Positions 8,253-16,766 of a DNA stretch of 64,000 bases are shown piece after piece. The notes beneath the pieces are model-generated. The model searched no databases. It was not told the origin of the DNA and saw only the letters and a list, made by a program, of their open reading frames with translations. The first letter of the stretch is position 1. Each line of letters opens with the position of its first letter. The stretch comes from Streptomyces sp. NBC_00190. Lineage in GTDB: Bacteria; Actinomycetota; Actinomycetes; Streptomycetales; Streptomycetaceae. Location of the stretch: NCBI RefSeq assembly GCF_036203305.1, contig NZ_CP108131.1:8308001-8372000 (forward strand), in the 5' to 3' direction. Position numbers and translations under genes: made by a program.

Positions 8253-9115
8253 ATGGCAGCTGCCGCCGGGATCAGCCCGGCGGCGGCCAGTTCGGGCAGG
8301 CACGGCCGGGCCAGCGGGACGGCCCGAGCCCGTGCTTTCGCTCCCAGGCCCGCCCGGTCGGCGGACCCGACTGCCTGCACCCGGGCGTCCACGTCGTCTG
8401 GGTCCAGGATCAGCCCGCCGTCCCCGACAGCCTCCGGGATGCCGCCCCTGTCGGAGCCGAGAGTGGCGACGCCGTGGAATCCGGCCTCCGCGATCACTCG
8501 GGGGAAGGGGTCCTCGACCTGGGAGGGGACCAGCAGCAGATCGTTCGCGGCGTACAGCGGCCCCATCGCGTAGGTGCGGGGCACCCATTGGACGTTGGGG
8601 TATCCGGTGAACTCGTGGGCGGTGTCCCACCAGCCTTCCACGAGGGGTGAAGCGGTGGCCGGGGAGCCGGTGGATCAGCTGGTGCAGGAGGGCGGTGCCC
8701 TCGGCGGGGATGGGGTTGACCATCAGTAGGCCCCCGGAGAAGGGGGGTGCCTCACCGCGGCCGGCGGGCAGGCGCCGCTCACCTTGGGCCGGGGCGAACG
8801 GGGGGTAGAAGACGACCGGCTGTGTCCCGCCGGGGCTGTCACCCGCCCTGCGACGAACTTCGACGTGGCGAGCGCGACGTGAAGTCCGCCTCAAGGACGC
8901 CCATGCCGGAGGCGGAGACGGAGTGCAGCCACCCGGCAACCGTGCACGAGCGTCGGGTGATTGCGGCGATGTCCGCCGCACCCTCCTGCGAGGTCACCAC
9001 CAACTCCGGCTGCGCCTCCTTCAGGATGCCCGTCAGCACCTTGTCCACCCGGTCCTGGGGCACAGCCCTGCACCAGACGCCGTTCCACAGGTACCGGACC
9101 TCCCCGGCCGCCGTG
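8249..9115 (-). pseudogene. GT4-type glycosyltransferase, frameshifted
   Basis: Three frames must be joined. 9115 to about 8880 gives VRYLWNGVWCRAVPQDRVDK and AGWLHSVSASGMGVLEAD. About 8880-8655 gives PVVFYPPFAPAQGE and GGLLMVNPIPAEGTALLHQL. 8641-8249 gives VEGWWDTAHEF, YAANDLLLVPSQVEDPFPRV and TLGSDRGGIPEAVGDGGLIL, the C-terminal donor-binding E-x7-E region. At least two indels break the gene. It forms a continuous block with the PIG-L relic upstream, suggesting a former glycoconjugate or natural-product sugar operon. Confidence 0.7.
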
Positions 9116-9502
9116 CCGGTCGCAGCCGGAGAACGCGTAGGTGGGCCAGAACGCGACATCCTCCCAGAACCAGCGGCATCCCAGGCATCGGGCCGCCTCG
9201 CGGACGGCGAGGTGGTCGGGATGACGGGTCACGGCGGCCGGTGCGATCAGCTCGGCGTCCTCCATCCCGTCCAGCACCTCCGCGAGCTCGGAGGCGATCT
9301 GCGCCACCTGTGCCGGCCGGGGCGCCCGGTAGGGCTTCTCCGCATCCTTGCGCCCAAGCCCGATGCGGGCAGCGCCCAGGGGTAACAGAGAATGGACGGC
9401 CTCCCGTTCGCGGAGTTCGGAGACGGCGTCCACGCTGCCGAAGGTGTTCTCCAGGGCGGGGCGGACGCTGCGCGACCGGGTGAAGACGGTGACCACGGTC
9501 AG
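9116..9502 (-). pseudogene. PIG-L family N-acetylglucosaminyl deacetylase fragment
   Basis: Reads LTVVTVFTRSRSVRPALENT, then VTRHPDHLAVREAARCLGC and WFWEDVAFWPTYAFSG. The HPDH motif is the second metal-binding motif of the LmbE/PIG-L fold. The N-terminal AHPDDE motif is gone because the gene is cut at about 9502 by an IS relic. The C-terminus passes by a frameshift into the glycosyltransferase. Known role of the family: removal of N-acetyl groups from sugar conjugates. Confidence 0.62.
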
Positions 9503-9507
9503 CGGTC

Positions 9508-9783
9508 CGCCTCGCCCAACCGCTGGCCGAAGACCTCCGCCGCCCCTGGGAACGACCCGCAGAGCCCCGTCGGCTCGCCCCCGCCCGCGTCCGCCGGGGG
9601 TTCCGCCACCTCCGCGCGAAGACCACCCGTCCCGCAACTGTGCCCAGACCTAACCGGCCAGGACCCGGACGGCCACCCGGCTCGAAAAACCGCAGGCCAC
9701 CACCACGGCACGCACCTGGAAAGACAGCGAAACGAGCCGAGACCCTCACCGAACACGTCCGCTTGAAACAACAACGAGGTTAA
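9508..9783 (+). pseudogene. C-terminal relic of NF041680-type transposase, copy 2
   Basis: About 91 codons: RLAQPLAEDLRRPWERPAEP, RLAPARVRRGFRHLRAKT and PGPGRPPGSKNRRP, ending at TAA 9781. It closely resembles the 2943 copy and ends in the same 16-bp terminal sequence. The rest of the IS is missing. Confidence 0.75.
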
Positions 9784-9796
9784 AGATCAAGCTAAG
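9781..9796 (+). repeat. IS terminal sequence, copy 3 of 3
   Basis: TAAAGATCAAGCTAAG, overlapping the transposase stop codon; two mismatches to the copy at 4095-4110. Confidence 0.6.
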
Positions 9797-9804
9797 GGGG
9801 CCAC

Positions 9805-11223
9805 TCAGGCGCCATGGTTCATGGTGAAGACGAAGCTCTCCGAGTTGTAGTAGTTGGGCAGGTGTGCGAGGTAGGAGCCCTCGTGGGGTGGATTCTCGTT
9901 CCACCAGTCTGCTGGACCGAGCAGGTGTGAGGAGTAGTCGCTGGATGCGACACGGGGTACGAACTGCAGTCGGAACGCGTCTGATCCCTTCTCCAGGTGG
10001 ATCGCCCAGAGCTGTACGGCGGGATGGGCTGAGGAGCTGTCACCGCAGTTGTTCAGGACGACCCGGACGATGTTCCCGCCGCCGTCGGTACCGTCGAGGC
10101 ACCTCTGGCTGCCCGTGTTGCGGAGCCGGTACGCGCCGGACGCGTCCTTGAGCGTCTCCCACCGCTGCAACGCCCCTTCCCGGCACTCCTCGAGGTGCAG
10201 TGCGGCCCCTGCGGCGCTGCTCTGCGCGCCGACGCACAGCCCGGTCTTTTTGTTGACGAGCTGGAAGCCGGTGGGATGGGCGCTCTCTGTGCTGGTGGCG
10301 GCGTCATCCGGCTCCGGGTCTGGCGGCGTGCGGGACGGAGCAGGGGAGGCCGGAACAGGGGAGGTCGGAGGAGGGGAGGTCGGAGGAGGGGTCTCGGGGG
10401 ATGGGGTGGGGGAGGCTGTGGTGGCGGCGGGTATGGATATGGGGGGCACGAGGGTGGCGCGAGCCAGGGGTGCGGGAGTGGTGCCACTCTGGCTGGTCGT
10501 CTCGCTGACGGCGACGATGACCGTGGCCACCACTACGGCGATGGAGGCCGCCACGAGGAGCGAGGCGTGGGAGCGTGGTACCGCGGCAAACCAGCTGCCC
10601 GGGCGCGGCCCCGGGGATGGGGAGCCTGGGCCGACAGCGGTGGTCATGTCGCATGCGCCCGCCTGCGTGGGTGCCCTCGAGTCGGCGCCGGGGGTGTCCC
10701 CGCGGGCGGTGGCCGAGTTCTTTGCCGCGTCCAGGAGAAGGCCGGTGAGGACTGCCTGGCTTCCACTGCGGAGGACGGCGAGCTCGGCCCGGATGCCTGA
10801 GCAGCTGGAGCAGGCCGCGGTGTGCTGGTCGAGAGCATCGGATGCGTTGGAACTACCGCCCTGGACCGTGTCATCCATTACGGCGGTCAGATGCCGGCAG
10901 GTCCGGCTTGGGGCCTGGGCGACGTAGGTTCGCAGATATGCCTCGCACAGCTGTGTGCGAGCCGAGGGGGCGACGGATATGTCGCCGTCAGGATGCTGGG
11001 CCTGGCGGAGCCCGGTGGGTCCGGGGACTTCGGCCAGTTCGGGGCACAGGGACTGCTGCGATGCCGGGGACAGTGTGCGGAAGGCTCGCAGGACCAAAGG
11101 GTCCTCGCCGGCGGCCGTCTGGGTCAAGGTGCTCCTTGTGCAAATACGCAAGAGGCCGCGATGTGCGAAGAGGGGAGTCATGAGCCGGCCTGACGCGGCG
11201 CGCACAGATGAATCCGCTCCCAT
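9805..11223 (-). CDS. membrane protein with sigma-like remnant, zinc finger and C-terminal ricin lectin domain
   Basis: 472 residues from ATG 11223 (GAGG 7 nt upstream). Residues 40-60 (DPLVLRAFRTLSPASQQSL) resemble the start of sigma region 4. Residues 109-141 carry a Cys-x24-His-x3-Cys-x2-Cys zinc-finger pattern as in anti-sigma zf-HC2 domains. A membrane helix lies at about 219-241, then a Pro/Thr/Ser linker with PPTSPPPTSPVPASPAPS repeats, and a ricin B-type domain from about 320 with QRWETL and QLWAIHL (QxW). Related actinomycete proteins begin with a full ECF-like sigma domain; here region 2 is missing. Probably a membrane-anchored sugar-binding protein whose sigma module has decayed. 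Confidence 0.72.
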   Translation of the reverse strand: MGADSSVRAASGRLMTPLFAHRGLLRICTRSTLTQTAAGEDPLVLRAFRTLSPASQQSLCPELAEVPGPTGLRQAQHPDGDISVAPSARTQLCEAYLRTYVAQAPSRTCRHLTAVMDDTVQGGSSNASDALDQHTAACSSCSGIRAELAVLRSGSQAVLTGLLLDAAKNSATARGDTPGADSRAPTQAGACDMTTAVGPGSPSPGPRPGSWFAAVPRSHASLLVAASIAVVVATVIVAVSETTSQSGTTPAPLARATLVPPISIPAATTASPTPSPETPPPTSPPPTSPVPASPAPSRTPPDPEPDDAATSTESAHPTGFQLVNKKTGLCVGAQSSAAGAALHLEECREGALQRWETLKDASGAYRLRNTGSQRCLDGTDGGGNIVRVVLNNCGDSSSAHPAVQLWAIHLEKGSDAFRLQFVPRVASSDYSSHLLGPADWWNENPPHEGSYLAHLPNYYNSESFVFTMNHGA

Positions 11224-11695
11224 GGGGGAACCTCAACAACCTGTAAGCCGTGGTCCGGACAGGGACGGGTGCACTCTCCCTTGGCCTCTTGGGGAGATGA
11301 AGAGTGCAGGCGAAACGCAAAGCGCGTCAAGTGACAGGACCCTGACCGAGGTTGGGCAGCGTCATACTGACTTTTCTTCAATCCGGCAGGTCACGAACAG
11401 ATATCAGCTGCCCACCGGTTATGCCCCACCAGAGGATTCCACCGCATCCTTGGTGGAGAGGTCACCCGATGCAGCTGCATGTCTGCCCCGCCGCTCCACA
11501 CCGAATTCGGAGTCCGTACATCCCCGACCGCAACACTGGCCGCACCGATGAGGACTACTCAGCCTTCTGGCCCCCGCCCGTTCAGGGTCTGAGCTTGACT
11601 CTGTCCCGGGGGACTTGGTGGTTCCAGTGCGCCGGCATGGTCAGCGGGCATGCTCGGGGCTGTTTCGAAGGCCGATGCAGTTGTCGAGGTGTCCG
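11224..11695. other. 472-bp region without a supported gene
   Basis: No protein-like frame. The stretch GTCTGAGCTTGACTCTG near 11588 resembles the outside of the IS ends at 2930 and 9781 and may be the left boundary of the IS1182 relic that follows. Confidence 0.45.
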
Positions 11696-12425
11696 TTGTC
11701 GCTCCGTCCCCGTTCCGGTGAGCAAGTCCCGTCTCTGACCGCGCAGATCGCACGGGCGAGCAACCCGGGCGGTACGACGGCGATGTGGGTGAGAGACCGG
11801 CTGGACGGGCTGTGGTGCGGCGAGGACTTCGCGGGCTGGTACCCGCGCGACGGACGCCCCGGCATCTCGTCCGCCCAATTGGCCACTGTCTGTGTGCTGC
11901 AGTTCCTACCCGGCCTGTCGGACCGTCAGGCAGCGGAAGCGGTCCGCTGCCGCATCGATTTCACGTACGCCCTGGCCATGGAGCTGGACGATCCCGGCTT
12001 CCACCACAGCGTGCTGGCCGACTTCCGCGAGCGCCTCGCCCAGGACGACCGCGCCGACCGTCTTCTCGATCTGGCGCTCGCGCGCCTGAAGAAGGCCGGA
12101 CTCGTGCGCGAGCGCACCACGCAGCACACCGACTCCACTCACGTCCTGGCCGCAGCGTGCGACCTGACCCGGCTGGAACTGGTCACCGAGGCCGTCCGTG
12201 CCGTGCTGGAAGAAGTGGCCCGCACCGCTTCCCACCTGCTGACCGGCCTGGTCAACGAGGAATGGGGGCGCCGCTACAGCCGTCCGGTCCGTCCGGGCAA
12301 GAACCCCACCCGGCCCAAGACCCGGATCCTCGCCGCCGGCGACGACGCCTGCCGACTGCCGGAAGCGCCTCCACCAGTACGGACCGGGTTACCGGCCCGG
12401 CCCAGGCCGGCGAGCCAAGGTCGGT
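11696..12425 (+). pseudogene. N-terminal part of an IS1182-family transposase
   Basis: From TTG 11696 (GAGGT 6 nt upstream) it reads SLRPRSGEQVPSLTAQIARA, MWVRDRLDGLWCGEDFAGWY, LSDRQAAEAVRCRIDF and HTDSTHVLAAACDLTRLELV. These are the DUF772-type head and first catalytic Asp region of IS1182 transposases. A frameshift near 12350 moves RKRLHQYGPGYRPGP into another frame, and homology stops near 12425. The open frame then runs without a stop into the NIPSNAP gene, creating a misleading 403-codon fusion. Confidence 0.75.
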
Positions 12426-12511
12426 GTAGAGAAGGCACGAACTCCGCCGCCGGGACACCACCCGGGTCATCATCGGCGCGGTCACCGGGTCCCAGGCCCG
12501 ATGATGGGGAG

Positions 12512-12826
12512 GTGATCACCATTCATCTGAAGTACGAGATCGATGTCGACAAGCTTGAGGACTTCGAGGAGTACGGGCGCCGTTGGGTCAGGCTGGTCAA
12601 CAGGTTCGGCGGCACCCACCACGGCTACTTCCTGCCCAGCGAGGGCGACAGCGATATCGCCTACGCCCTCTTCTCTTTCCCCGGCTTCGCCGCCTATGAG
12701 CAGTACCGCACGGACAGCATGTCCGATCCGGAGTGCCAGGCGGCTTTCGATCTGGCGCGCGAAACCCGCTGCATCAAACGGTACGAGCGTCGCTTCCTGC
12801 GGCCGCTCGACACCCCCGGCCACTGA
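12512..12826 (+). CDS. NIPSNAP-family protein
   Basis: 104 residues from GTG 12512: VITIHLKYEIDVDKLEDFEE, FGGTHHGYFLPSEGDSDIAY and TRCIKRYERRFLRPL. This is a single dimeric alpha/beta-barrel (NIPSNAP) domain of normal length. In bacteria such proteins are small enzymes or chaperone-like partners, often in metabolic clusters; no activity can be read from the sequence. The purine run ATGGGGAG directly abuts the start. It precedes the SDR and KAS III genes in the same direction and probably belongs with them. Confidence 0.85.
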   Translation: MITIHLKYEIDVDKLEDFEEYGRRWVRLVNRFGGTHHGYFLPSEGDSDIAYALFSFPGFAAYEQYRTDSMSDPECQAAFDLARETRCIKRYERRFLRPLDTPGH

Positions 12827-12898
12827 ACATCCCGGCCGGTGCGCCGGTTCCGATGCCGGCTGGCCCGACCGCCACCCTGGCACCGAGCCCTGGTCGGG

Positions 12899-13105
12899 AT
12901 GCCGCTGGGGGAGCGCACCGCATGCGTGCCGTGCGGCTGCGACGGCCCGCCCCCGGGGCTGGCCGTCGTGGTGCCCCGGGGCCACTACCTCTACGAGGCC
13001 ATGTCGTTGTCCTTGCGGGGTGCGGCCGGGCATCCGCGGCACAGTGAGTCACGGAAGGTCGTGGGGAGTTGGTGGCGGGGTCGGGCGGGCGGAGTGTGCT
13101 GGTGA
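12899..13105 (+). CDS. possible small Cys-containing protein
   Basis: 68 codons from ATG 12899 (MPLGERTACVPCGCDGPPPG) ending VVGSWWRGRAGGVCW. It holds CVPCGC and overlaps the SDR start by 34 bp. It is the only frame filling the NIPSNAP-SDR gap. Nothing similar is recognised, and it may be chance. Confidence 0.25.
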   Translation: MPLGERTACVPCGCDGPPPGLAVVVPRGHYLYEAMSLSLRGAAGHPRHSESRKVVGSWWRGRAGGVCW

Positions 13106-13989
13106 CGGGGGCGACGGGAGGTTTCGGCCGGGTGATCGTGTTCCGTCTGGCGGGCGGGGGCTGGGACGTGATCGCCGGCGCACGCGACCAGGCCAAGGCC
13201 CGGGACCTCGTGGCGGAGGCCGGCGAGCGGGGCCTGGCCCTGCGGACCGTGCAACTGGACGTCGCCAGCGAGGAGTCCTGCCGCCAGGCGTTGCAGGAGT
13301 CGGCTGAGATGACCGGTGGCGGCCCGTGGGCCCTGGTAAACAACGCCGGCATCCCGCAGGCAGGCGCGGTCGCCGACGTGGACGACGAACAGGCCCGCCG
13401 GCTGCTGGAGGTGAATCTGCTGGGTCCGGCCCGGCTGTGCCGGCTCGTCCTGCCCGCCATGGCAGCCCGCGGCGGCGGCCGGATCGTGAACATCTCCTCG
13501 GGCCTGGGCCGGGTCCCCTGGCCCATGGGCGCCTGGTACAGCGCCGGCAAGCACGCCCTCTCCGCCCTCACCCACTGCCTGCGTGTAGAGGCCGCCCATC
13601 TCGGCATCCGCGTCAGCCTGGTCGAACCCGGCGCGTTCGCCACCCCGATGCTCAGCCGCGCCCTGACCGATCTTGACACCCTTCGCGACCCCGCGAACCC
13701 CGGATACGACACCACCACACGCCTGTTCACCTCCGTGGACCGCCGCGTGCCCGGCCCCGAACCGGTGGCACGCACCGTCGAGACGTGCCTGACGGCACGC
13801 AGGCCGCGTCCCCGCTACGTCGTCGGCCGCGACGCACGCTTCCTGATCCCCCTCCACACGCTGCTGCCACTAGCCGTCACCGACCGTCTCAAGCACACGG
13901 TCACCGGCCTGCCCCGCACCCCAGCACCGCCCACACCACCAAAACCTGAACCTGTCGAAAGGCCCGGACACGTGAAGGAGTCGGCGTGA
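13072..13989 (+). CDS. short-chain dehydrogenase/reductase
   Basis: 305 residues from GTG 13072 (GGGGAG just upstream; TTG 13069 possible). Classical SDR: cofactor motif TGATGGFG at about 12-19, NNAG at about 90, catalytic Ser in NISSGLG and YSAGK with Tyr156/Lys160. The C-terminus is longer than in minimal SDRs, as in enzymes that act on acyl or polyketide-like chains. The Pro-rich tail ends at TGA 13987, overlapping the next start. Substrate unknown; the context suggests reduction of a beta-keto product of the KAS III-like enzyme. Confidence 0.9.
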   Translation: MAGSGGRSVLVTGATGGFGRVIVFRLAGGGWDVIAGARDQAKARDLVAEAGERGLALRTVQLDVASEESCRQALQESAEMTGGGPWALVNNAGIPQAGAVADVDDEQARRLLEVNLLGPARLCRLVLPAMAARGGGRIVNISSGLGRVPWPMGAWYSAGKHALSALTHCLRVEAAHLGIRVSLVEPGAFATPMLSRALTDLDTLRDPANPGYDTTTRLFTSVDRRVPGPEPVARTVETCLTARRPRPRYVVGRDARFLIPLHTLLPLAVTDRLKHTVTGLPRTPAPPTPPKPEPVERPGHVKESA

Positions 13990-14978
13990 ACCCCTACAGC
14001 CGCATCACCCACACCGCAGTCCACCTGCCCACCCGACGCCAACACGTCACCGAGATCGAACAACGCCTGCACCGCCACAGCCCCTCCCTCAAACTCCCCG
14101 CCGGCCTCCTGCGGCGCACCTTCGGCCTGCACGAACGCACCCTCGCCGATCCCGGTGACCTGCCCTCCGACCTCGCGGCCCGGGCCGCCACCCGTCTCCT
14201 GCACGCCGCCCGCCTCGGCCCGGCCGACATCGACCTGCTCCTCTTCGCGGCGGTCAGCGCCGACGTCCGCGAACCCGCCAACGCCCACATCGTCGCGGCG
14301 AAGACGGGCATGACCTGTCCTGCCTTCGACATCGGCAACGCCTGCAACGGCGTCATCAACGCCCTCCAGGTCGCCGACGCCCTCATCCGCACCGGCCAGC
14401 ACCGCCGCGTCCTGATCACCTGTGGGGAAACCCTCACCCGCCTCTCCCGCTGGAACCTCACCCGCGACCAGCTGCGCACCGGACTCACCTCCCTGACCGG
14501 TGCCGACCTGGGCGCTGCCCTCCTGGTGGAGGCCTCACCGGTCCCGGGCATCACCGGATCGGTGTTCCTGGCCAACTCCCGAGGATGGCCCGCCGCTACC
14601 CTCTACGACCCCCACCACGCCCCCGACCACCCGCAGGGCCTCCACGTCGACTCCGACGCCCTGCTGGGATCCTTCATCGACCTCGACGCCCAGGGCGCAC
14701 AGTGGCTCAAGGAACAGCACGTCGACGTCCGTGAACTCGATCTTGTCTGCGTCCACCAGCCGTCCGTGCCCTTCGTGGACACCTTCCGCGCCCGCATGGG
14801 CATTGACCCCGCGCAGGTCATCCCCACCTTCCCCCACATCGGGAACGCGGCCGCCGCGACCTTGCCCCTCCAGCTCGCGCAAGCAGTGCGCCACCGTCGT
14901 CTGGCTCCCGGCGACACGGTCGCCCTCTTCGGCCTCGCCAGCGGCGCCAGCGGCGCCGTGATGCTCCTGCACTGGTGA
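13986..14978 (+). CDS. 3-oxoacyl-ACP synthase III (KAS III) family protein
   Basis: 330 residues from GTG 13986, which overlaps the SDR stop by 4 bp (GTGA) with AAGGAG upstream, so translation is coupled. The thiolase-fold triad is intact: Cys120 in DIGNACNGV, His257 in VCVHQPS and Asn287 in FPHIGNAAAATLPL. FabH-like enzymes join an acyl-CoA starter to malonyl-ACP. This one is divergent from housekeeping FabH and stands with an SDR rather than fab genes, so a secondary-metabolite or specialised lipid role is likely (inference). The Cys, His and Asn suggest it is active. Confidence 0.9.
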   Translation: MNPYSRITHTAVHLPTRRQHVTEIEQRLHRHSPSLKLPAGLLRRTFGLHERTLADPGDLPSDLAARAATRLLHAARLGPADIDLLLFAAVSADVREPANAHIVAAKTGMTCPAFDIGNACNGVINALQVADALIRTGQHRRVLITCGETLTRLSRWNLTRDQLRTGLTSLTGADLGAALLVEASPVPGITGSVFLANSRGWPAATLYDPHHAPDHPQGLHVDSDALLGSFIDLDAQGAQWLKEQHVDVRELDLVCVHQPSVPFVDTFRARMGIDPAQVIPTFPHIGNAAAATLPLQLAQAVRHRRLAPGDTVALFGLASGASGAVMLLHW

Positions 14979-15109
14979 CCCCCGGGCCGCTGCAGCCTGT
15001 CCGCGGCGTCGAGGGCTGCGGCGCAGCCGGCGGCCAGCCCCGGTCATCGGGTGGGTAGACGATCACGCGCAGATCGCTCGGGCTCACCTGCACCCCCGCC
15101 GGGTGCCCG

Positions 15110-15330
15110 TCACTCCAGTACTCCGACGGCGGAGCGGCAGTGGATGCAGGCGGGCACGCTTTCGGCCAGCAGCCGCCGCATTGGTCCGCGCCAGCCGGGG
15201 CGCGCGCAAGGGGAGTCCCTGCTGTGTATGCGGACCGGGTGCGGCCGTTGCCGATCCCGCGCTCGACCAGCCACGACGCGGGCGGCTCCTTCGGCTGCCG
15301 CTTGCTGGCGGCGAGGGCCGCGGTGACGGT
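15110..15330 (-). pseudogene. DUF6233-like protein, frameshifted
   Basis: KRQPKEPPASWLVERGIGNG in one frame continues as HPVRIHSRDSPCARPGWRG and LLAESVPACIHCRSAVGVLE in another, with the shift near 15245. This pattern (WLIERGI, VHxGDC, ACxHC) recalls DUF6233 proteins of Streptomyces, which have no known function. N-terminal part not found. Confidence 0.48.
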
Positions 15331-15673
15331 CGTTTGCGCGGCTCAGCGACGGTGCGGTGAACGCTGGCCGCTGCGACAGGCGTCGCGCCATTCGCGTCTG
15401 GGGATCCCCGATGGTGATCCGCGAGGTTGCTGGGCTGTTGGCGGCCTGAGTGACGGTGACCTGGCCGCGAGCGTGTCCGACGGAGACCCGGGCGCCGGAC
15501 ACCGCACGCCGGAGCCGCCCCACGCGTTCGCAGCGCGGGCAAACGCACTCCGCACCCGCGTCCGCGAGCCCCCTCAGGGCCTGCGCGAAACGTGGCGCAT
15601 CGGACACGTACTGACCGGGGTATCGAGATGAAGGACGGGTCGGATCCCTGGCCGTGGACCGAAATCCCGCCGA
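15331..15673. other. 343-bp region without a supported gene
   Basis: A minus-strand frame (GTG 15607 to 15110) is open, but it only becomes protein-like after the DUF6233 frameshift point, so the upstream half is not supported. Confidence 0.4.
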
Positions 15674-15845
15674 GTGTCACGACACGTCCCGCAAGAGGGT
15701 CACCCGCTCGTCGAGGTGAAGAAGGCCAGCAAACGCATCGAGCAGGCCGAACCGGCGGCCAAGGCCACCGGCGCCGTCGACCTCATGAAAGCCCTGCGCG
15801 CCAACGTCGAGCGAGCGCAGCCCGAAGGACACCAGCCCAAGGACG

Positions 15846-16069
15846 ACGGAGCCGGCCCCGAAAAGGAGCGGACGATGGATGGTCTGGAAGCCGCCCGCGC
15901 CCGCGGTCGGACCGGAGGGCAGAAGCCCAAGTTCGGGCCCCGACAGGTCCGGCTCGCTTGGGATATGTACGACTCCTGCGACTACACCGTCCAGCAGATC
16001 GCCGACGAGTTCGGCGTCACCCGCCCCACCGTCTACCGCCACCTCAGCAAGGTCCCCCGTCAACGGTGA
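15846..16069 (+). pseudogene. C-terminal part of a Tn3-type serine resolvase
   Basis: Reads ERTMDGLEAARARGRTGGQK and the helix-turn-helix TVQQIADEFGVTRPTVYRHL, the DNA-binding end of resolvase/invertase recombinases. The catalytic Ser domain is absent. The codons before it (from GTG 15674) are unlike a resolvase, so this is a fusion of a fragment to unrelated sequence. Confidence 0.68.
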
Positions 16070-16112
16070 TCGAACCCGCCCGGGTCGGAGGAGACCCCTG
16101 GTTGCCGACCAC

Positions 16113-16142
16113 TTGTTTATCAAACGGGTCGACCCGTAAAGT
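16113..16142 (+). promoter_or_regulatory. promoter with overlapping 14-bp palindromic operator
   Basis: TTGTTT (16113-16118) and TAAAGT (16137-16142) are spaced by 18 bp. The perfect palindrome ACGGGTCGACCCGT (16124-16137) fills the spacer and touches the -10. The start point expected 6-7 bp later coincides with ATG 16149. This fits autorepression of the TetR gene. Confidence 0.52.
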
Positions 16143-16148
16143 ATGGGC

Positions 16149-16736
16149 ATGAGTTCCTCTCCGCCCCCCAGGGGGCGTCCCAGGGATCCCCGGTCGCACG
16201 AGGCGATCGTCAGCGCGACCTCCGCTCTGGTGGCCGAGGTCGGCTACGCGGCGACCTCAATCGGGGCCGTGGCCGCCCGCGCCGGGGTCGGCAAGGACAC
16301 CGTCTACCGGCGGTGGTCGGGGAAGGCGGAGCTGGTCTTCGAGGCCGTTTTCACGACCACCGACGATGCCCCGATCCCGGACACCGGCACGCTCACCGGG
16401 GACCTGGCCGTACTGCTCGAATCCCTGGTCGATGAGTACCGCACACCGGCCGGCACTGCGGCGCTGCCGGGGCTGCTCGCTGACTTCGCCGCCGATCCGG
16501 CCCTGAAGGCACGTATCCGTACGCACTTCCTGGCTCCGTCGAAGGACCGACTGGCGGTCATCTTCGACCGGGCCGCGCAGCGCGGCGAGATCGCGGCTGA
16601 CACTCCGGTCAACCTGGTCCTGGACACATTGGCCGGAGCTGTGTTCTTCCATGTCGCACTGGTCGGGGAATCCCCGACGCCGCAGCTGGCCGGCCAACTG
16701 GCCGCGATGATCTCGCGCGGCATCGAGATCCGATGA
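16149..16736 (+). CDS. TetR/AcrR-family regulator
   Basis: 195 residues from ATG 16149, with a promoter placed so that the mRNA would be leaderless; ATG 16143 is in frame but lies at the -10 edge. The N-terminal HTH is ATSIGAVAARAGVGKDTVYR RWSGKAEL at about residues 40-66. The C-terminal domain is of the TetR_C_11 or similar type (DFAADPALKARI). It probably represses itself and the following membrane protein gene, 30 bp downstream on the same strand. Confidence 0.9.
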   Translation: MSSSPPPRGRPRDPRSHEAIVSATSALVAEVGYAATSIGAVAARAGVGKDTVYRRWSGKAELVFEAVFTTTDDAPIPDTGTLTGDLAVLLESLVDEYRTPAGTAALPGLLADFAADPALKARIRTHFLAPSKDRLAVIFDRAAQRGEIAADTPVNLVLDTLAGAVFFHVALVGESPTPQLAGQLAAMISRGIEIR

Positions 16737-16766
16737 ACGCCCGCCACCCTCGCCCCGGAGGTTTCC

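Noticed and set aside
7095..8981. 628-codon minus-strand frame
   Set aside because: Mostly antisense to the APH-fold kinase. Only its part at about 8880-8655 is real, as the middle piece of the broken glycosyltransferase.
11615..12826. 403-codon apparent fusion of transposase and NIPSNAP
   Set aside because: The transposase loses its frame near 12350 and NIPSNAP has its own start at 12512; the fusion is only an open frame by chance.
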